NCBI GenBank assembly: GCA_027335345.1
Contig: DAHWOF010000005.1
Span: 1 to 45,666 of the forward strand
Direction of reading: 5' to 3'
Length of the DNA stretch: 45,666 bases
DNA from: Granulicella sp.
GTDB taxonomy: Bacteria; Acidobacteriota; Terriglobia; Terriglobales; Acidobacteriaceae
Shown: piece by piece, positions 1 through 8,461 of the stretch
Numbering within the stretch: position 1 is the stretch's first letter
Layout: each line of letters begins with the position of its first letter
Translations under genes and position numbers: made by a program
Notes under the pieces: model-generated
Database searches by the model: none
Told to the model about the DNA's origin: nothing
Seen by the model: the letters and a program-made list of their open reading frames with translations, nothing else

Positions 1-1500
1 GTAACGTCGGCGCAGCTTGGAGACCACCGCCTCAATGTGCATCTGGCCGGCGCCGGCCAGCAGAAAGTCGTTGGTCTGGGGATCGCGGTAAAAGCGCAGC
101 AGCAGATCCTCTTCCATCAGTTTGTGCAAAGCGGGCGCCAGCTTGTCCTCATCAGCGCGCGATTTGGGCTCGATCGCATAGGTCATCGCCGGCTCCGGCA
201 CAGGTACGGCGTCGATGCGCAGATCGTGGCCCTTCACCCCCAGCGTGTCACCCGTTTGCGTGACGCGTAGCTTGGCCACCACGCCCAGATCGCCGGCATG
301 CAACTCTGCAACCTCCATCAGCTTCCGCCCCTGCATCACGCCGATATGGGTCAGGCGCTCAGCGTCGGTTCGGTTGTAGTTCTCCAGCGAGATCTCATTG
401 CGAATGCAGCCGCTGATCACCTTGAAGAAGGAGATGCGCCCGGCAAAGGGGTCCACCAGCGTCTTGTAGACATAAAGAGTGGCGGGCTGAGCGTCGTCGA
501 CGGGACAGAGGATGGCGTCGCCGTCGCTCTCGCTTCCAACTTCGCTTCCAGTTTGGGCCTCCGCCGTCTCCGCCGAGGCGCCGTTTCCTCCGGCCTTGCC
601 GTTGGCGCGCAACAGCGTCCCGCGCAGGGCGTGCGCTGCGATCGGCGGACGCTCCTGTGGAGAGGGCACATACACCTCAATGAAGTCCAGCAGGTGATCC
701 GTGGCTACGTTGGACAGGGCGCTGGTGTACAGGATGGGGAAGATGCGGTCCTCGCGGATGGCCTCATGGATCGCCTGCACCAGATGCTCTTGAGGAATCG
801 TACCCACGGCGAAGAACTCCTCCATCAGCTCATCCTTGCCCTCCGCCACCAACTCCACCAGGGCCTCATGCGCTGCCTTGGCCTGGGCTTCGAGTTCAGC
901 GGGGATGGGGCCGCGGGCGCCGATGCCGTCGCTGAGCGGGGTATACAGGAAGGCTTCCATGGTCACCAGGTCGACAACGCCATGGAAGCCCTGCTGGTCC
1001 ACGATGGGAAGTTGCACCGGGATCACCTGGCGGCCAAAGCGCTCGCGCAGGCCTTCCACCAACAGAGTGCGCTCGGCCTCGGAGGCCGTCCTGGCGTGAT
1101 CCGCCTGGTTGATCACCAGCACGCGCGGCAGGTTCATCTCCTCTGCGTACTTCCATACCGTGCTCGTGACGCTCTCAACCCCGCTCTGGGCGTTGATCAC
1201 CACTACGGCGGCCTCGGCGGGAACCATGGCCGCGCGAGCTTCATAGACGAACAGATGGAAGCCCGGAGTATCGATCAGGTTGATGCGCGTTCCGTGCCAC
1301 TCCGCAAACGCCACTGCGTTGGACATGGTAATGCCGCGGGCGATCTCCTCTTCGTCGTACGCGGTCACCGCTCCACCATTGTCGGTGGGCGTGCGGGCGG
1401 TCTTGAGCATCGCTGTGATCAGAGCGGTCTTGCCGCAGTGCGAGTGCCCGACGAGCGCAATGTTGCGGATATCTGAACTGGCATAACTCTTCATCCCCAT
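1..1500 (-). CDS. Elongation factor G-like GTPase (EF-G2 type), 5' part; runs off the window start
   Basis: Translational GTPase of the EF-G family; canonical members drive ribosomal translocation or recycling. Seen: about 499 codons on the minus strand, open at the window edge. G1 P-loop GHSHCGKT at residues 18-25, G2 region ARGITMSN, G3 DTPGF, and G4 as NQAD where NKxD is usual. A Gly/Ala/Ser/Glu-rich linker follows the G domain, then a domain II start (LVDPFAGRISFFKVISG). Start: ATGs lie at 1506, 1500 and 1494; AAGGAG lies 6 nt before the one at 1500, so I prefer it. The P-loop GHS..GKT and DTPGF differ from canonical EF-G (AHIDAGKT, DTPGH) and resemble the EF-G2-like paralogue, so this is probably not the housekeeping fusA. 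The family call is safe; the exact role is not known. Confidence 0.9.
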   Translation of the reverse strand, partial: MGMKSYASSDIRNIALVGHSHCGKTALITAMLKTARTPTDNGGAVTAYDEEEIARGITMSNAVAFAEWHGTRINLIDTPGFHLFVYEARAAMVPAEAAVVVINAQSGVESVTSTVWKYAEEMNLPRVLVINQADHARTASEAERTLLVEGLRERFGRQVIPVQLPIVDQQGFHGVVDLVTMEAFLYTPLSDGIGARGPIPAELEAQAKAAHEALVELVAEGKDELMEEFFAVGTIPQEHLVQAIHEAIREDRIFPILYTSALSNVATDHLLDFIEVYVPSPQERPPIAAHALRGTLLRANGKAGGNGASAETAEAQTGSEVGSESDGDAILCPVDDAQPATLYVYKTLVDPFAGRISFFKVISGCIRNEISLENYNRTDAERLTHIGVMQGRKLMEVAELHAGDLGVVAKLRVTQTGDTLGVKGHDLRIDAVPVPEPAMTYAIEPKSRADEDKLAPALHKLMEEDLLLRFYRDPQTNDFLLAGAGQMHIEAVVSKLRRRY

Positions 1501-1639
1501 CCCCATCTCCTTGGCGACTTTCGATCAGACGCTCCCCGGTGGTCAGCGGCGGAAGCGGCCGCTGCCGACAATCTTGGAAGACCCATCGTCAACCACGCCA
1601 TTCTAGATCGCAAATCACCAGATTGCAGTGGCGGCTCCT

Positions 1640-1685
1640 GCGCCAGTCCTGCAACGGCTCTAGCGCCAGCCCTGCAACGGCTCTG
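1640..1685. repeat. Two-copy 23-bp tandem repeat
   Basis: Two adjacent 23-bp units (1640-1662 and 1663-1685) beginning GCGCCAG and ending CGGCTCT plus one base differ at two positions. They lie between the start of the EF-G-like gene and the end of the next upstream gene. No function is evident; it may be slippage. Confidence 0.6.
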
Positions 1686-1689
1686 CTGC

Positions 1690-2268
1690 TTACCGGGCCG
1701 GCGGCGAAGACGGAGCGAAGTTGGAAGCGGGCGCGGGGCCGGAAGCCGGAGCAGAGTCGGCCACGCCCGCTAGAATGTCCCGCAGGCTGTGCAGTTGCGC
1801 TGGGCTCATCAGCACCACGGCATCCTTGCCGCAGTTGGCGGCAAAGGAGCCTCGTCTCTTCAGGAAGGGAGGCGTTGTGTCACCACCCTGCCAGCGTACC
1901 TGCCAATCCCCGCCAGGGCCAGGCTGCCGGGACAGAACCGTAATCTTGCCCCCAGGCTGCTGGGCGTCGGCCATGTAATCGGGTTCGAAGGCGCAGGTCC
2001 TCACCCCATTTAGCGGATGCCCAAAGGACTGGATCTGGCGCACCACGAACCCTGTTGAGAGGGGATTTTGCGCCCACTTGGCAATGTTGGCGTTCCCGGG
2101 AGGGAGACGAAGAACATCGCCGGCGCGCAGCGGCCAGGCGGGAACCGGAATCTTTGGAAGGTTGAAATCCCCGCTCCAACGCAGCCACCACAGGCCTGCG
2201 GCAACGGCCAGGATAGCGGGAATCAGTGTGCCGAAGATCAACAGCAGCCGTGGGCGCCGGGTAGACAT
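1690..2268 (-). CDS. Hypothetical membrane-anchored protein, 192 aa
   Basis: Function not recognised. Seen: a basic N-terminus (MSTRRPR), one hydrophobic segment at about residues 9-30 (an uncleaved anchor), then a soluble, probably periplasmic part with two cysteines (CAFEPDY near 91, NCGKDA near 148) that could form a disulfide, and a low-complexity Ala/Pro/Ser C-terminus. The stretch PVPAWPLRAGDVLRLPPGN and the even composition argue for a real gene. It is on the same strand as, and upstream of, the EF-G-like gene, with a 190-bp gap that holds a short tandem repeat, so co-transcription is uncertain. Confidence 0.7.
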   Translation of the reverse strand: MSTRRPRLLLIFGTLIPAILAVAAGLWWLRWSGDFNLPKIPVPAWPLRAGDVLRLPPGNANIAKWAQNPLSTGFVVRQIQSFGHPLNGVRTCAFEPDYMADAQQPGGKITVLSRQPGPGGDWQVRWQGGDTTPPFLKRRGSFAANCGKDAVVLMSPAQLHSLRDILAGVADSAPASGPAPASNFAPSSPPAR

Positions 2269-2360
2269 GCTCCCGTCGAGGATATCGCAGTGACCAGCCG
2301 GGGCGATCCACCGCGGCGCTGAGAATTGGATCCCGGCTCAAGCTGAGCCGGCTCCTCAGC

Positions 2361-2816
2361 TCAGGCGTAGATCGCCGCCTCGAACTCCTCGATCACCGCC
2401 TCGTCCCATTGGTGAGAGTGCCTTCGCCAGCCCTCGCCCTGCTCCTGAAGGTAGTTGGGGAAGTTGCTGCGGCAGAAGCTGAGCCGGGCGGCGAAGTCTA
2501 CAAACGCCTGAGCGGCGCCGTCAATGTAGAGCACGCACTGCTCTCCCGAGCGCGACCACTGGATGCTGGCTAGGCGCGGCTTCTCCGGTTCCGGAAGGAA
2601 GGAGCGGTTGTAGATCAGCATTGCATCCAGCACGCTCTGTTCCGGAACCTCCTGCCCGCCCGTCCGCTGAACTCCTTGCTCGCGCGGTTGCCGGGAGCGA
2701 TCACAGGCGTACAGATAGCCTGCCGGTCCCTCGTCCTCAAAGATGGCCGTCCATGGAGCGCGCGGCGAGTCGGAGCGGAAAAAAGCGCAGCCGGCGGTGA
2801 AAGTGAGTGAGTCCAT
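2361..2816 (-). CDS. DUF2251-family protein, 151 aa
   Basis: Matches from memory the pattern of the uncharacterised DUF2251 family: IFEDEGPAGYLYACD near residues 25-39, then VLDAMLIYN, then IQWSRSGEQCVLYIDGAAQAFVDF and SFCRSNFP. The predicted fold is a small soluble domain and its biochemical role is unknown. I start it at ATG 2816 (MDSLTF), because an extension to 2993 adds 59 low-complexity Arg/Gly-rich residues that look like non-coding frame. The ribosome site is weak (AGGA abuts the ATG). It is divergent from the membrane protein gene at 3048, leaving about 230 bp for promoters. Confidence 0.75.
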   Translation of the reverse strand: MDSLTFTAGCAFFRSDSPRAPWTAIFEDEGPAGYLYACDRSRQPREQGVQRTGGQEVPEQSVLDAMLIYNRSFLPEPEKPRLASIQWSRSGEQCVLYIDGAAQAFVDFAARLSFCRSNFPNYLQEQGEGWRRHSHQWDEAVIEEFEAAIYA

Positions 2817-3047
2817 TCCTACAAAGTGTAGCGGATCGGTCCGGAAGGGAAGCGCGGCTGGCGCAAGAACGCCCACCCGGCCGGCCGGATCCTTGTCTCC
2901 CGTGCCTGGCCGGCTCTGCCGCCCGCCATGTGGCCTGCCGCGTTGCCATCCACGCTGCCGGGCGCAAAGCCAAGCGAGCGCGCATTTTGCCAACCCGCGC
3001 CCGCCGGCAGGATCGTTTCTCCGCTATCCGATACACTTGCTCAAAGA

Positions 3048-4253
3048 ATGAGATTGCGTGGGTTCTCCATCGAGCGGCCGCAACGAGTTGCGGCGCTGCT
3101 CCTGCTGGTTCTCTTCGGCCAGTGCCTCTGGACCATCGGTCACCAGCCTTTGGACGCCAACGACTTCCGCTACGCTCGCTGCGGACGCGAGATGTGGGAG
3201 CGTCCATCGATCCTGCAGGGCTACTTCACCACCTGTGGCAACCTGAACGGTGACGGCGCCCTGGCCTACCGGTTGGCCGGCTTCCCCCTCACCGCGCAAC
3301 GCATCCTGCTGCTCAGCGTTGACCACCTTCGCAGGCCGGCCGACCGGCTCTACGCCAACGGCAGCCTCAACGGCACCACCTGGGAGGCGCGCCACGAGCT
3401 GAGCTTCGTCAAATATCTGTTGCGTCTGCCCTTCGTCTTGTTCGCGGTATGGCTGGGAGGAGGGCTGTGGTGGGTGGCCAAACGACTGTTCGGCCCGGAG
3501 GGCGGAGCGCTGGCGCTGGCGCTTTATGTCTTTTGCCCCGCCGTCGTCCGGTACGCTACCCATCCGAACAATGAGGTCCTCGCCATGTGGGGCCTCTATG
3601 GACTCATCTACACCTCCATCGGCGTCGGACATGCGTTGCAGGGACCGCGCCGGAAGTGGCGGCCGCGCATCATCCTGCTCACCTTGGCTCTGGGACTCAC
3701 TGCCGCTGCCCATCTGCTGGCCGGCATCGTGGGATTCCTGGCTGGGATGGCGTTCTTCTTCTACACCGCGGACCGGCGGCGCTCTCATGTCTCCCAGATC
3801 ATGGTCTACGCCGCTATGGGCGCCATGCTGATCGTCTTTGCCGGCTTCAGCTTCAAGCTCTCAGCCTTCCTCTACGTCTTTATCGGCGGCAGCGCTCGGA
3901 GCTGGTTTGGACTCTTCGCCGTCCAGCGGTTTCTCACCCGGCCGGCCAACGCAGGCATCATCGTGGCCGCGGCGGTTGCGCTGGTGGTGTACGCGCGTAG
4001 CCGACGCAGCCGGTACTTTGGCAATACGGCGCCGCTGCTGATGGCGCTGCTCCTCTTTCCCCTCTACACCACCCAGGTGGTGAGCGCGCCGTGGCTGTGG
4101 GCTCTGCCGTTTCTGTTCACCTTTATCGGCGGGGTCTTTGCCGACGCTCTGGAAAGCAAGCAACGCCGGCTGTTTCTCCTACTCACGGTGGGCGTGGTGA
4201 TTACCCAGGCTGTGCTGTGCTGGGCCTCCATGGCCGGGGCCTTGTCCGGCTGA
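3048..4253 (+). CDS. Polytopic membrane protein, glycosyltransferase-39/PMT-like
   Basis: 401-residue integral membrane protein. Seen: an N-terminal transmembrane segment (AALLLLVLFGQCLW), then an outward loop with DANDFRYARCGREMWER, followed by about eight or nine further hydrophobic segments. The acidic first loop after TM1 resembles the catalytic Asp loop of GT-C lipid-linked-sugar glycosyltransferases (ArnT/PMT-like), but I see no diagnostic motif, so the enzymatic role is inference. Start: ATG 3048 (MRLRGFSIERPQ) gives a normal topology; the longer frame from 2928 adds a non-membrane Pro/Ala tail. It stands apart from the L,D-transpeptidase that follows 183 bp later on the same strand. 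Confidence 0.7.
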   Translation: MRLRGFSIERPQRVAALLLLVLFGQCLWTIGHQPLDANDFRYARCGREMWERPSILQGYFTTCGNLNGDGALAYRLAGFPLTAQRILLLSVDHLRRPADRLYANGSLNGTTWEARHELSFVKYLLRLPFVLFAVWLGGGLWWVAKRLFGPEGGALALALYVFCPAVVRYATHPNNEVLAMWGLYGLIYTSIGVGHALQGPRRKWRPRIILLTLALGLTAAAHLLAGIVGFLAGMAFFFYTADRRRSHVSQIMVYAAMGAMLIVFAGFSFKLSAFLYVFIGGSARSWFGLFAVQRFLTRPANAGIIVAAAVALVVYARSRRSRYFGNTAPLLMALLLFPLYTTQVVSAPWLWALPFLFTFIGGVFADALESKQRRLFLLLTVGVVITQAVLCWASMAGALSG

Positions 4254-4436
4254 AACGCTCGGGCAAAGACTCATAGCAACCGTGGCTGCTTGGCAGCCGC
4301 CTTTGGCTTGCCGTTTCTGCACCGCAGCCTCACGGCCCGATCCTTGGCCGGCCGCGGAATGGGAACGGAAGCTGAGGATCTTCGCCATCTGGCTCATGTA
4401 GGCTCTTTATACAGGGCTCTGCGGCCACTCCGCGTT

Positions 4437-6437
4437 ATGAACCTTCGTCCATCCGTTCTCTCCTGCCGTCATTCCCGCTGCCTTCCGGCGCTTGGCCTCT
4501 GGGCTTGCGTGCTGCTGACATTCTCCGGCTGCCGGGGTGGCGTCAAGGGATTCACCGCGCGCCTGCACCCGCGCCGGGCTACTTCACCGCCCAACACCAC
4601 GGACTACGCCGGAGAACTCGAGCGCTTGCTGAATGCTCCCACACTCGCCCAGTTGCGCTGGCCGGACTACTCTGCCGAGCAGCCTGCGGTGCAGAAGTTC
4701 TATGCGGACCGCGACCTTGAACTGGCCTGGACGCGCGATGGCCGGCCAACCCCGGCGGCTCTGGTGATGCTCCAGCAGTTCAAAGATGCAGCCGGCAAGG
4801 GGCTGAACCCCGAAGACTACGACGCTGCCGATGGAACCGAGGGGCGCTGGGTGGATCGCCTCCGGCAGCTGGCGCGGATCGTCCGGACCAGGGACGACTC
4901 CGCTCCAGCCCAGAACGCCATCGCCGACTTTGATCTGGCCCTAACCATCTGCAGCGTGCGCTATCTGGAGGACCTGCACTCCGGGCGGATCAACCCTGAG
5001 ACGTTGAACTTCGATATCGATGTTCCCCAGAAGCGCGCAGCCTTTGATGTCGCGACGCTGCTCAACGATCGCGTGGTCGACGCCGCTGACATACTCCCGG
5101 TCATCCAACGCGTGGAGCCTCAGAATCCGCTCTACCAGCGGACTGAAGAGGCTCTGGCCACCTATCGCCTGCTGGCCATGGAGGAGAGCGCTGCGCCCCC
5201 ACTTCCTCTGCCGAATCTGCCTAGGGGAGCAAAGCCGGTGGGCGTAGGGGGATGGTACGCCGCACTTCCGCGGCTGTGGGCCCGCCTGCAGTTTCTGGGC
5301 GACGCCCAAGCCAACTCCCCCGCCACTTCCTTAACGAGATCTTCGCCCGACTCTTCGCCCGGTTCCTTGCCAGAGAATCAGACCCAATCGAGCCCCGCGG
5401 AGTCAGCCGGTTCCGATACAGGATTGCCAAAGACCGGCGTCTCTGCGGCAAGGCCACCAAACCGCCCTCCGCGGAGCTACACGCTGCAAGTGGCTCTGGC
5501 GGTCAAGCTCTACCAGGAGCAGCACGGTCTACAGCCGGATGGGCGCCTCGGCCCCGCCACCATCGCCAGCCTGAACACGCCCATGAGCGTGCGCGTGCAA
5601 CAGTTAGACGACGCCTTGGAGCGTTGGCGATGGTTGCCGCAGAACTATCTTCAGCCGCGGGTGCTGGTGAACCTTCCGGAGTTCATGGTGCGAGTCTATG
5701 ACCCGGACAACGCCTTGGCCTTCAAGATGAAGGTGGTGACCGGTGAGGCCAAAGACCACCATGCAACTCCCATGTTTGTCCGCCTGATGCGCTACGTGGT
5801 CTTCCGTCCCTACTGGAACCTGCCTCCCTCCATCGTCCGCAAGGATCTCGTGCCGGATGTGAAGAGGAAGGGGCTGAAGTATCTTGCCGCCAACGACTAC
5901 CAGTTGTACCGCGCCAATGGAGCGGTGGTCACCCGCTTCACGCTCCATGATCTGGAGCATCTGCGCTACAACGTGCGCCAGTTACCCGGGCCAAAGAACG
6001 CTCTGGGACTGGTCAAGTTTCTCTTTCCTAACGCCTATGACGTCTACATGCACTCCACGCCGGAGTTGAACCTCTTCAGCCTCACCCGCCGCGACCGGTC
6101 GCATGGTTGCGTCCGTCTGCAGGACGCCGGCCAGATGGCTCTGTGGGTGCTGCAAGGCGACCAGAAGGATCCGGATCAGGAGAACGGCTGGGATGCCGAA
6201 AAGATCGATCTCGCGATGACCGGACCGCTGAACAATCGCACCGTAAACCTGCGCACACCGCTTCCCGTGGTGATCGGCTACTTCACCGCGCTGCCCGATG
6301 AGGATGGCTCCATCCACTTCTTTGACGACCTCTACGGCTACGACAAAGACCTGGAAGCTGCCCTGGCCAAGGGGCGGCCCTACGAGCACGCAGAGACGCC
6401 GATCCATCCCTCCCTGACTCCCGGCGAGACCGAGTAG
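4437..6437 (+). CDS. L,D-transpeptidase, YcbB/LdtD type, lipoprotein
   Basis: Peptidoglycan enzyme forming 3-3 meso-DAP cross-links in the periplasm. Seen: 666 aa from ATG 4437. The N-terminal signal ends in a lipobox-like FSGC, so it is probably a lipoprotein. Next comes a scaffold domain (about residues 60-280), a Ser/Pro-rich linker, a peptidoglycan-binding-1 motif (VKLYQEQHGLQPDGRLGPAT), and a C-terminal YkuD domain with the motif H539...SHGCVRL in which C558 is the nucleophile. Size and order match E. coli LdtD (YcbB, about 615 aa). The longer frame from 4290 would put 49 residues before the signal peptide and is rejected. The catalytic residues are intact. Regulation is not visible. Confidence 0.92.
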   Translation: MNLRPSVLSCRHSRCLPALGLWACVLLTFSGCRGGVKGFTARLHPRRATSPPNTTDYAGELERLLNAPTLAQLRWPDYSAEQPAVQKFYADRDLELAWTRDGRPTPAALVMLQQFKDAAGKGLNPEDYDAADGTEGRWVDRLRQLARIVRTRDDSAPAQNAIADFDLALTICSVRYLEDLHSGRINPETLNFDIDVPQKRAAFDVATLLNDRVVDAADILPVIQRVEPQNPLYQRTEEALATYRLLAMEESAAPPLPLPNLPRGAKPVGVGGWYAALPRLWARLQFLGDAQANSPATSLTRSSPDSSPGSLPENQTQSSPAESAGSDTGLPKTGVSAARPPNRPPRSYTLQVALAVKLYQEQHGLQPDGRLGPATIASLNTPMSVRVQQLDDALERWRWLPQNYLQPRVLVNLPEFMVRVYDPDNALAFKMKVVTGEAKDHHATPMFVRLMRYVVFRPYWNLPPSIVRKDLVPDVKRKGLKYLAANDYQLYRANGAVVTRFTLHDLEHLRYNVRQLPGPKNALGLVKFLFPNAYDVYMHSTPELNLFSLTRRDRSHGCVRLQDAGQMALWVLQGDQKDPDQENGWDAEKIDLAMTGPLNNRTVNLRTPLPVVIGYFTALPDEDGSIHFFDDLYGYDKDLEAALAKGRPYEHAETPIHPSLTPGETE

Positions 6438-6442
6438 AGCTA

Positions 6443-7150
6443 CTTTGGTCGAGACGGTTCCGGAGCAAGCCCTCCCGGAAGCGGCCACTCGAAGGCTGTT
6501 GTAAGCCCTTCGCGGCCTAGGAAGATGCTGCGGCGGCAGAGCATCGCAGCGCCTTCAGCCTCCACTCGCCAGAATCGTCTTCCAGAACGGGCCCTCCACA
6601 GTATGGAAGGCGAGCCGCCGCTGCACCTTCGTCGCCATCAGCTCTTCGCTGGAGGGCCCCAGCCTCCTTGTGTCTTGTACTCTGGATCTCCTTGAGGAGC
6701 CTACTCGATCGGGGTGATCAGCTCGCGAAGGGGAAGGTTGACACCGTCTTGCAGTTCTTTTTGATCTGGCGCCACGGGCTACGGACATCCTATGAAGGTT
6801 CGTGGTCCATCTTCGTTCTGCAAAGTCCCACTTCCTTTGAACTCGCCGCGCAGGGCGCTGTGGACATTCGGTTAGTCGGCAGAAGCGGTCGAAAAATCCA
6901 GACCCAGCACGGCGGAGCAGCAGCCGGGGCCGGCAAAGCTTGCGTTGGGACGCGCCAGAGACCTCCGGTGCATGGCAAAGGGAGCTCAGATAGCGGCAGA
7001 TGAACTCGCGCGCCCAGGCGAACTCCAGCAGCAGCGGGGACCGGAGTTCACGCTATTCCCCATCTCGCAAACCGAGGGTTTGTCTGCGCCACCTTGCCTT
7101 GATTGGGCCGCTCAGCGGCGGGCGGACAGGCGAAATCGCAGCCCAAGCGT
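6443..7150. other. Gene-poor decayed stretch between the L,D-transpeptidase and SWIM genes
   Basis: No intact gene is supported over about 700 bp. Apart from the helicase remnant at 6948-7052, a minus-strand frame ending at 6440 reads plausibly (FWRVEAEGAAM, FLGREGLTTAFEWPLPGG) but has no start and is broken upstream, so it may be the tail of a lost gene. The short open frames here are Arg/Ser-rich and look like chance. Confidence 0.5.
6948..7052 (-). pseudogene. Remnant of a second SNF2 helicase gene (N-terminal segment)
   Basis: On the minus strand, 35 codons (RELRSPLLLEFAWAREF, then CRYL, LCHAPEVSGAS) match the N-terminal region of the SNF2 protein encoded at 8462-11194 (RELTSPLPPEFAWAREF, CRYL, LCHAPEISGAT) at 27 of 35 positions by my count. 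An in-frame TAG sits two codons upstream and similarity ends downstream. It is therefore a fragment of a paralogous gene, on the same strand as the intact copy and about 4 kb from it. Confidence 0.75.
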
Positions 7151-7435
7151 TCACCCCACGCGCCGTTTGCGCGCAGGTTTGCCATTTGCGGATGGCGTCG
7201 GCTTTGCCTTCGGGGATTTCTTCCCGGGCTTGAAAGAAGATGGATTTTTTTCGCTCTCCTTGGAGAGCATCTTTTCCCTGGCATCCTGCCAGCGCTTCCG
7301 TTGCGCCTCGGCAACGCGTCTTCTCACTGCCGCAGTGAGCAGCTTGCGCAGCAAGGCGGCTGGCTTGGCGCCGGCCGCCGGTGCTTTGCGGGGCGCGCTC
7401 TTTGCGGCCGAGCGAGCCGGCGTCTTCTTCTTCGG
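7151..7435 (-). pseudogene. In-frame continuation of the SWIM protein beyond a TAG: basic C-terminal tail
   Basis: Directly after the TAG (7438-7436) of the SWIM gene the same frame stays open for 94 codons to TGA at 7151. It encodes a Lys/Ala/Pro-rich tail (PKKKTPARSAAKSAPRKAP, then a helical RRRVAEAQRKRWQDAREK segment, then KPGKKSPKAKPTPSANGK). This resembles histone-H1-like nucleic-acid-binding tails and continues the composition of the residues just before the stop (SRSKSKKIAAAKREKAAAA). The simplest reading is a nonsense mutation that truncated the protein; readthrough or a sequencing error are alternatives. Confidence 0.6.
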
Positions 7436-8254
7436 CTAGGCTGCGGCAGCCTTTTCGCGTTTGGCTGCGGCGATCTTTTTGCTCTTGCTGCGCGACGCCG
7501 GCGCCGGAGTACTCTGCCGGGCGTCGGCTGCCAGGGCCGGGTTCTCCAGTTCGATGCCGAAGACGTCGGCCAACTGGTCGCCGGCGATGACCTTCTTCCC
7601 GCGCGCTTGCGTCTCCGGCGCTTTGCGTCCCGCCTCGGCGATCAGCTCCAGATGGTCCACCTGCCGTAGCTTGAACAGAATGTCGGGTTGTTGATCGAGA
7701 CGATTGCCCACGCCATACAAAGTGGCGGCGAGGTGCTTGCACATCCCCGCCCAATCCGGACAAGAGCAGGACATCTCAATCTCGGCTGGCGCGGGAAAGA
7801 GGCCATTCTCGCGGCTGGTCACCACTCCCATGACGCTAGAAGAGAGCCGGCCCTGCAAAAGCTCTACGATGGAGCCGATTCCGGCCCCGCACTGCTGCTT
7901 GAGCTGCTTCCAGCGTGCGGCGGCCAGCGGCCCAATCTGGATGACGATCCGGTAGAGATGCGAGCCGCTGACCATGGCGGTAATCTTGCCCGGCTCGATC
8001 TGCAGATCGACCACCGAACCATTGCGCACGTAGGTTCGGCCGCGGGGCAGCCGATTCTCAAAATCGCTGTACGATTCCAGGTTGTCACACCAGGCCTTGC
8101 CCCAAAAAGTCGTGGCGATGGCGCGTCCGGCGATCTCGACCGGCGATACCTGCTTGCCCTTGGCCGCCAGCCGCTGAGCCGCGCGCTGCGCATTGGCCCG
8201 CCGCTGCGCCACGGGAACATACGGACGATAGCCCCATCCACCTCTCCAACCCAT
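7436..8254 (-). CDS. SWIM zinc-finger protein
   Basis: 272-aa protein with a SWIM zinc finger: C163, C165, C172 and H174 in CSCPDWAGMCKHLAA, the CxCx(n)CxH signature of a domain that binds nucleic acid or proteins. The N-terminus (FWGKAWCDNLESYSDFENRLPRG broken by variable residues) is typical of the bacterial SWIM proteins encoded beside SNF2 ATPases. The C-terminus is Lys/Ala-rich. GAGG lies 6 nt before ATG 8254. It follows the SNF2 gene on the same strand after about 200 bp, and this pairing is common in bacteria, suggesting the two act together. The frame probably once extended to 7151 (see separate entry), so this may be a truncated product. Confidence 0.88.
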   Translation of the reverse strand: MGWRGGWGYRPYVPVAQRRANAQRAAQRLAAKGKQVSPVEIAGRAIATTFWGKAWCDNLESYSDFENRLPRGRTYVRNGSVVDLQIEPGKITAMVSGSHLYRIVIQIGPLAAARWKQLKQQCGAGIGSIVELLQGRLSSSVMGVVTSRENGLFPAPAEIEMSCSCPDWAGMCKHLAATLYGVGNRLDQQPDILFKLRQVDHLELIAEAGRKAPETQARGKKVIAGDQLADVFGIELENPALAADARQSTPAPASRSKSKKIAAAKREKAAAA

Positions 8255-8461
8255 CGCAATCCTCGCTAACCATCGTTGTACAGCAGAGCTCTCGGCAGAC
8301 CTGAGGAAAATCGGCAGAAATTCGGCTCCCTAGGGTTTCTGCGGAGGTCAATCCGTGTAAGGCAGAGGGTTTTCATCACGCAGGATGGCCAGAGTTCTAC
8401 AGGGGTTTCAAGGACCGAACGTCCTGCAACAACGCAGGCGCAGGAGCCATGGAGGTAAACG

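Noticed and set aside
298-1476. 392-codon plus-strand frame over the EF-G-like gene
   Set aside because: The minus strand encodes conserved GTPase motifs; the plus-strand product has none.
6555-6788. 77-codon minus-strand frame downstream of the L,D-transpeptidase
   Set aside because: Arg/Ser-rich with no ribosome site or family resemblance, and it sits in decayed DNA; treated as chance.
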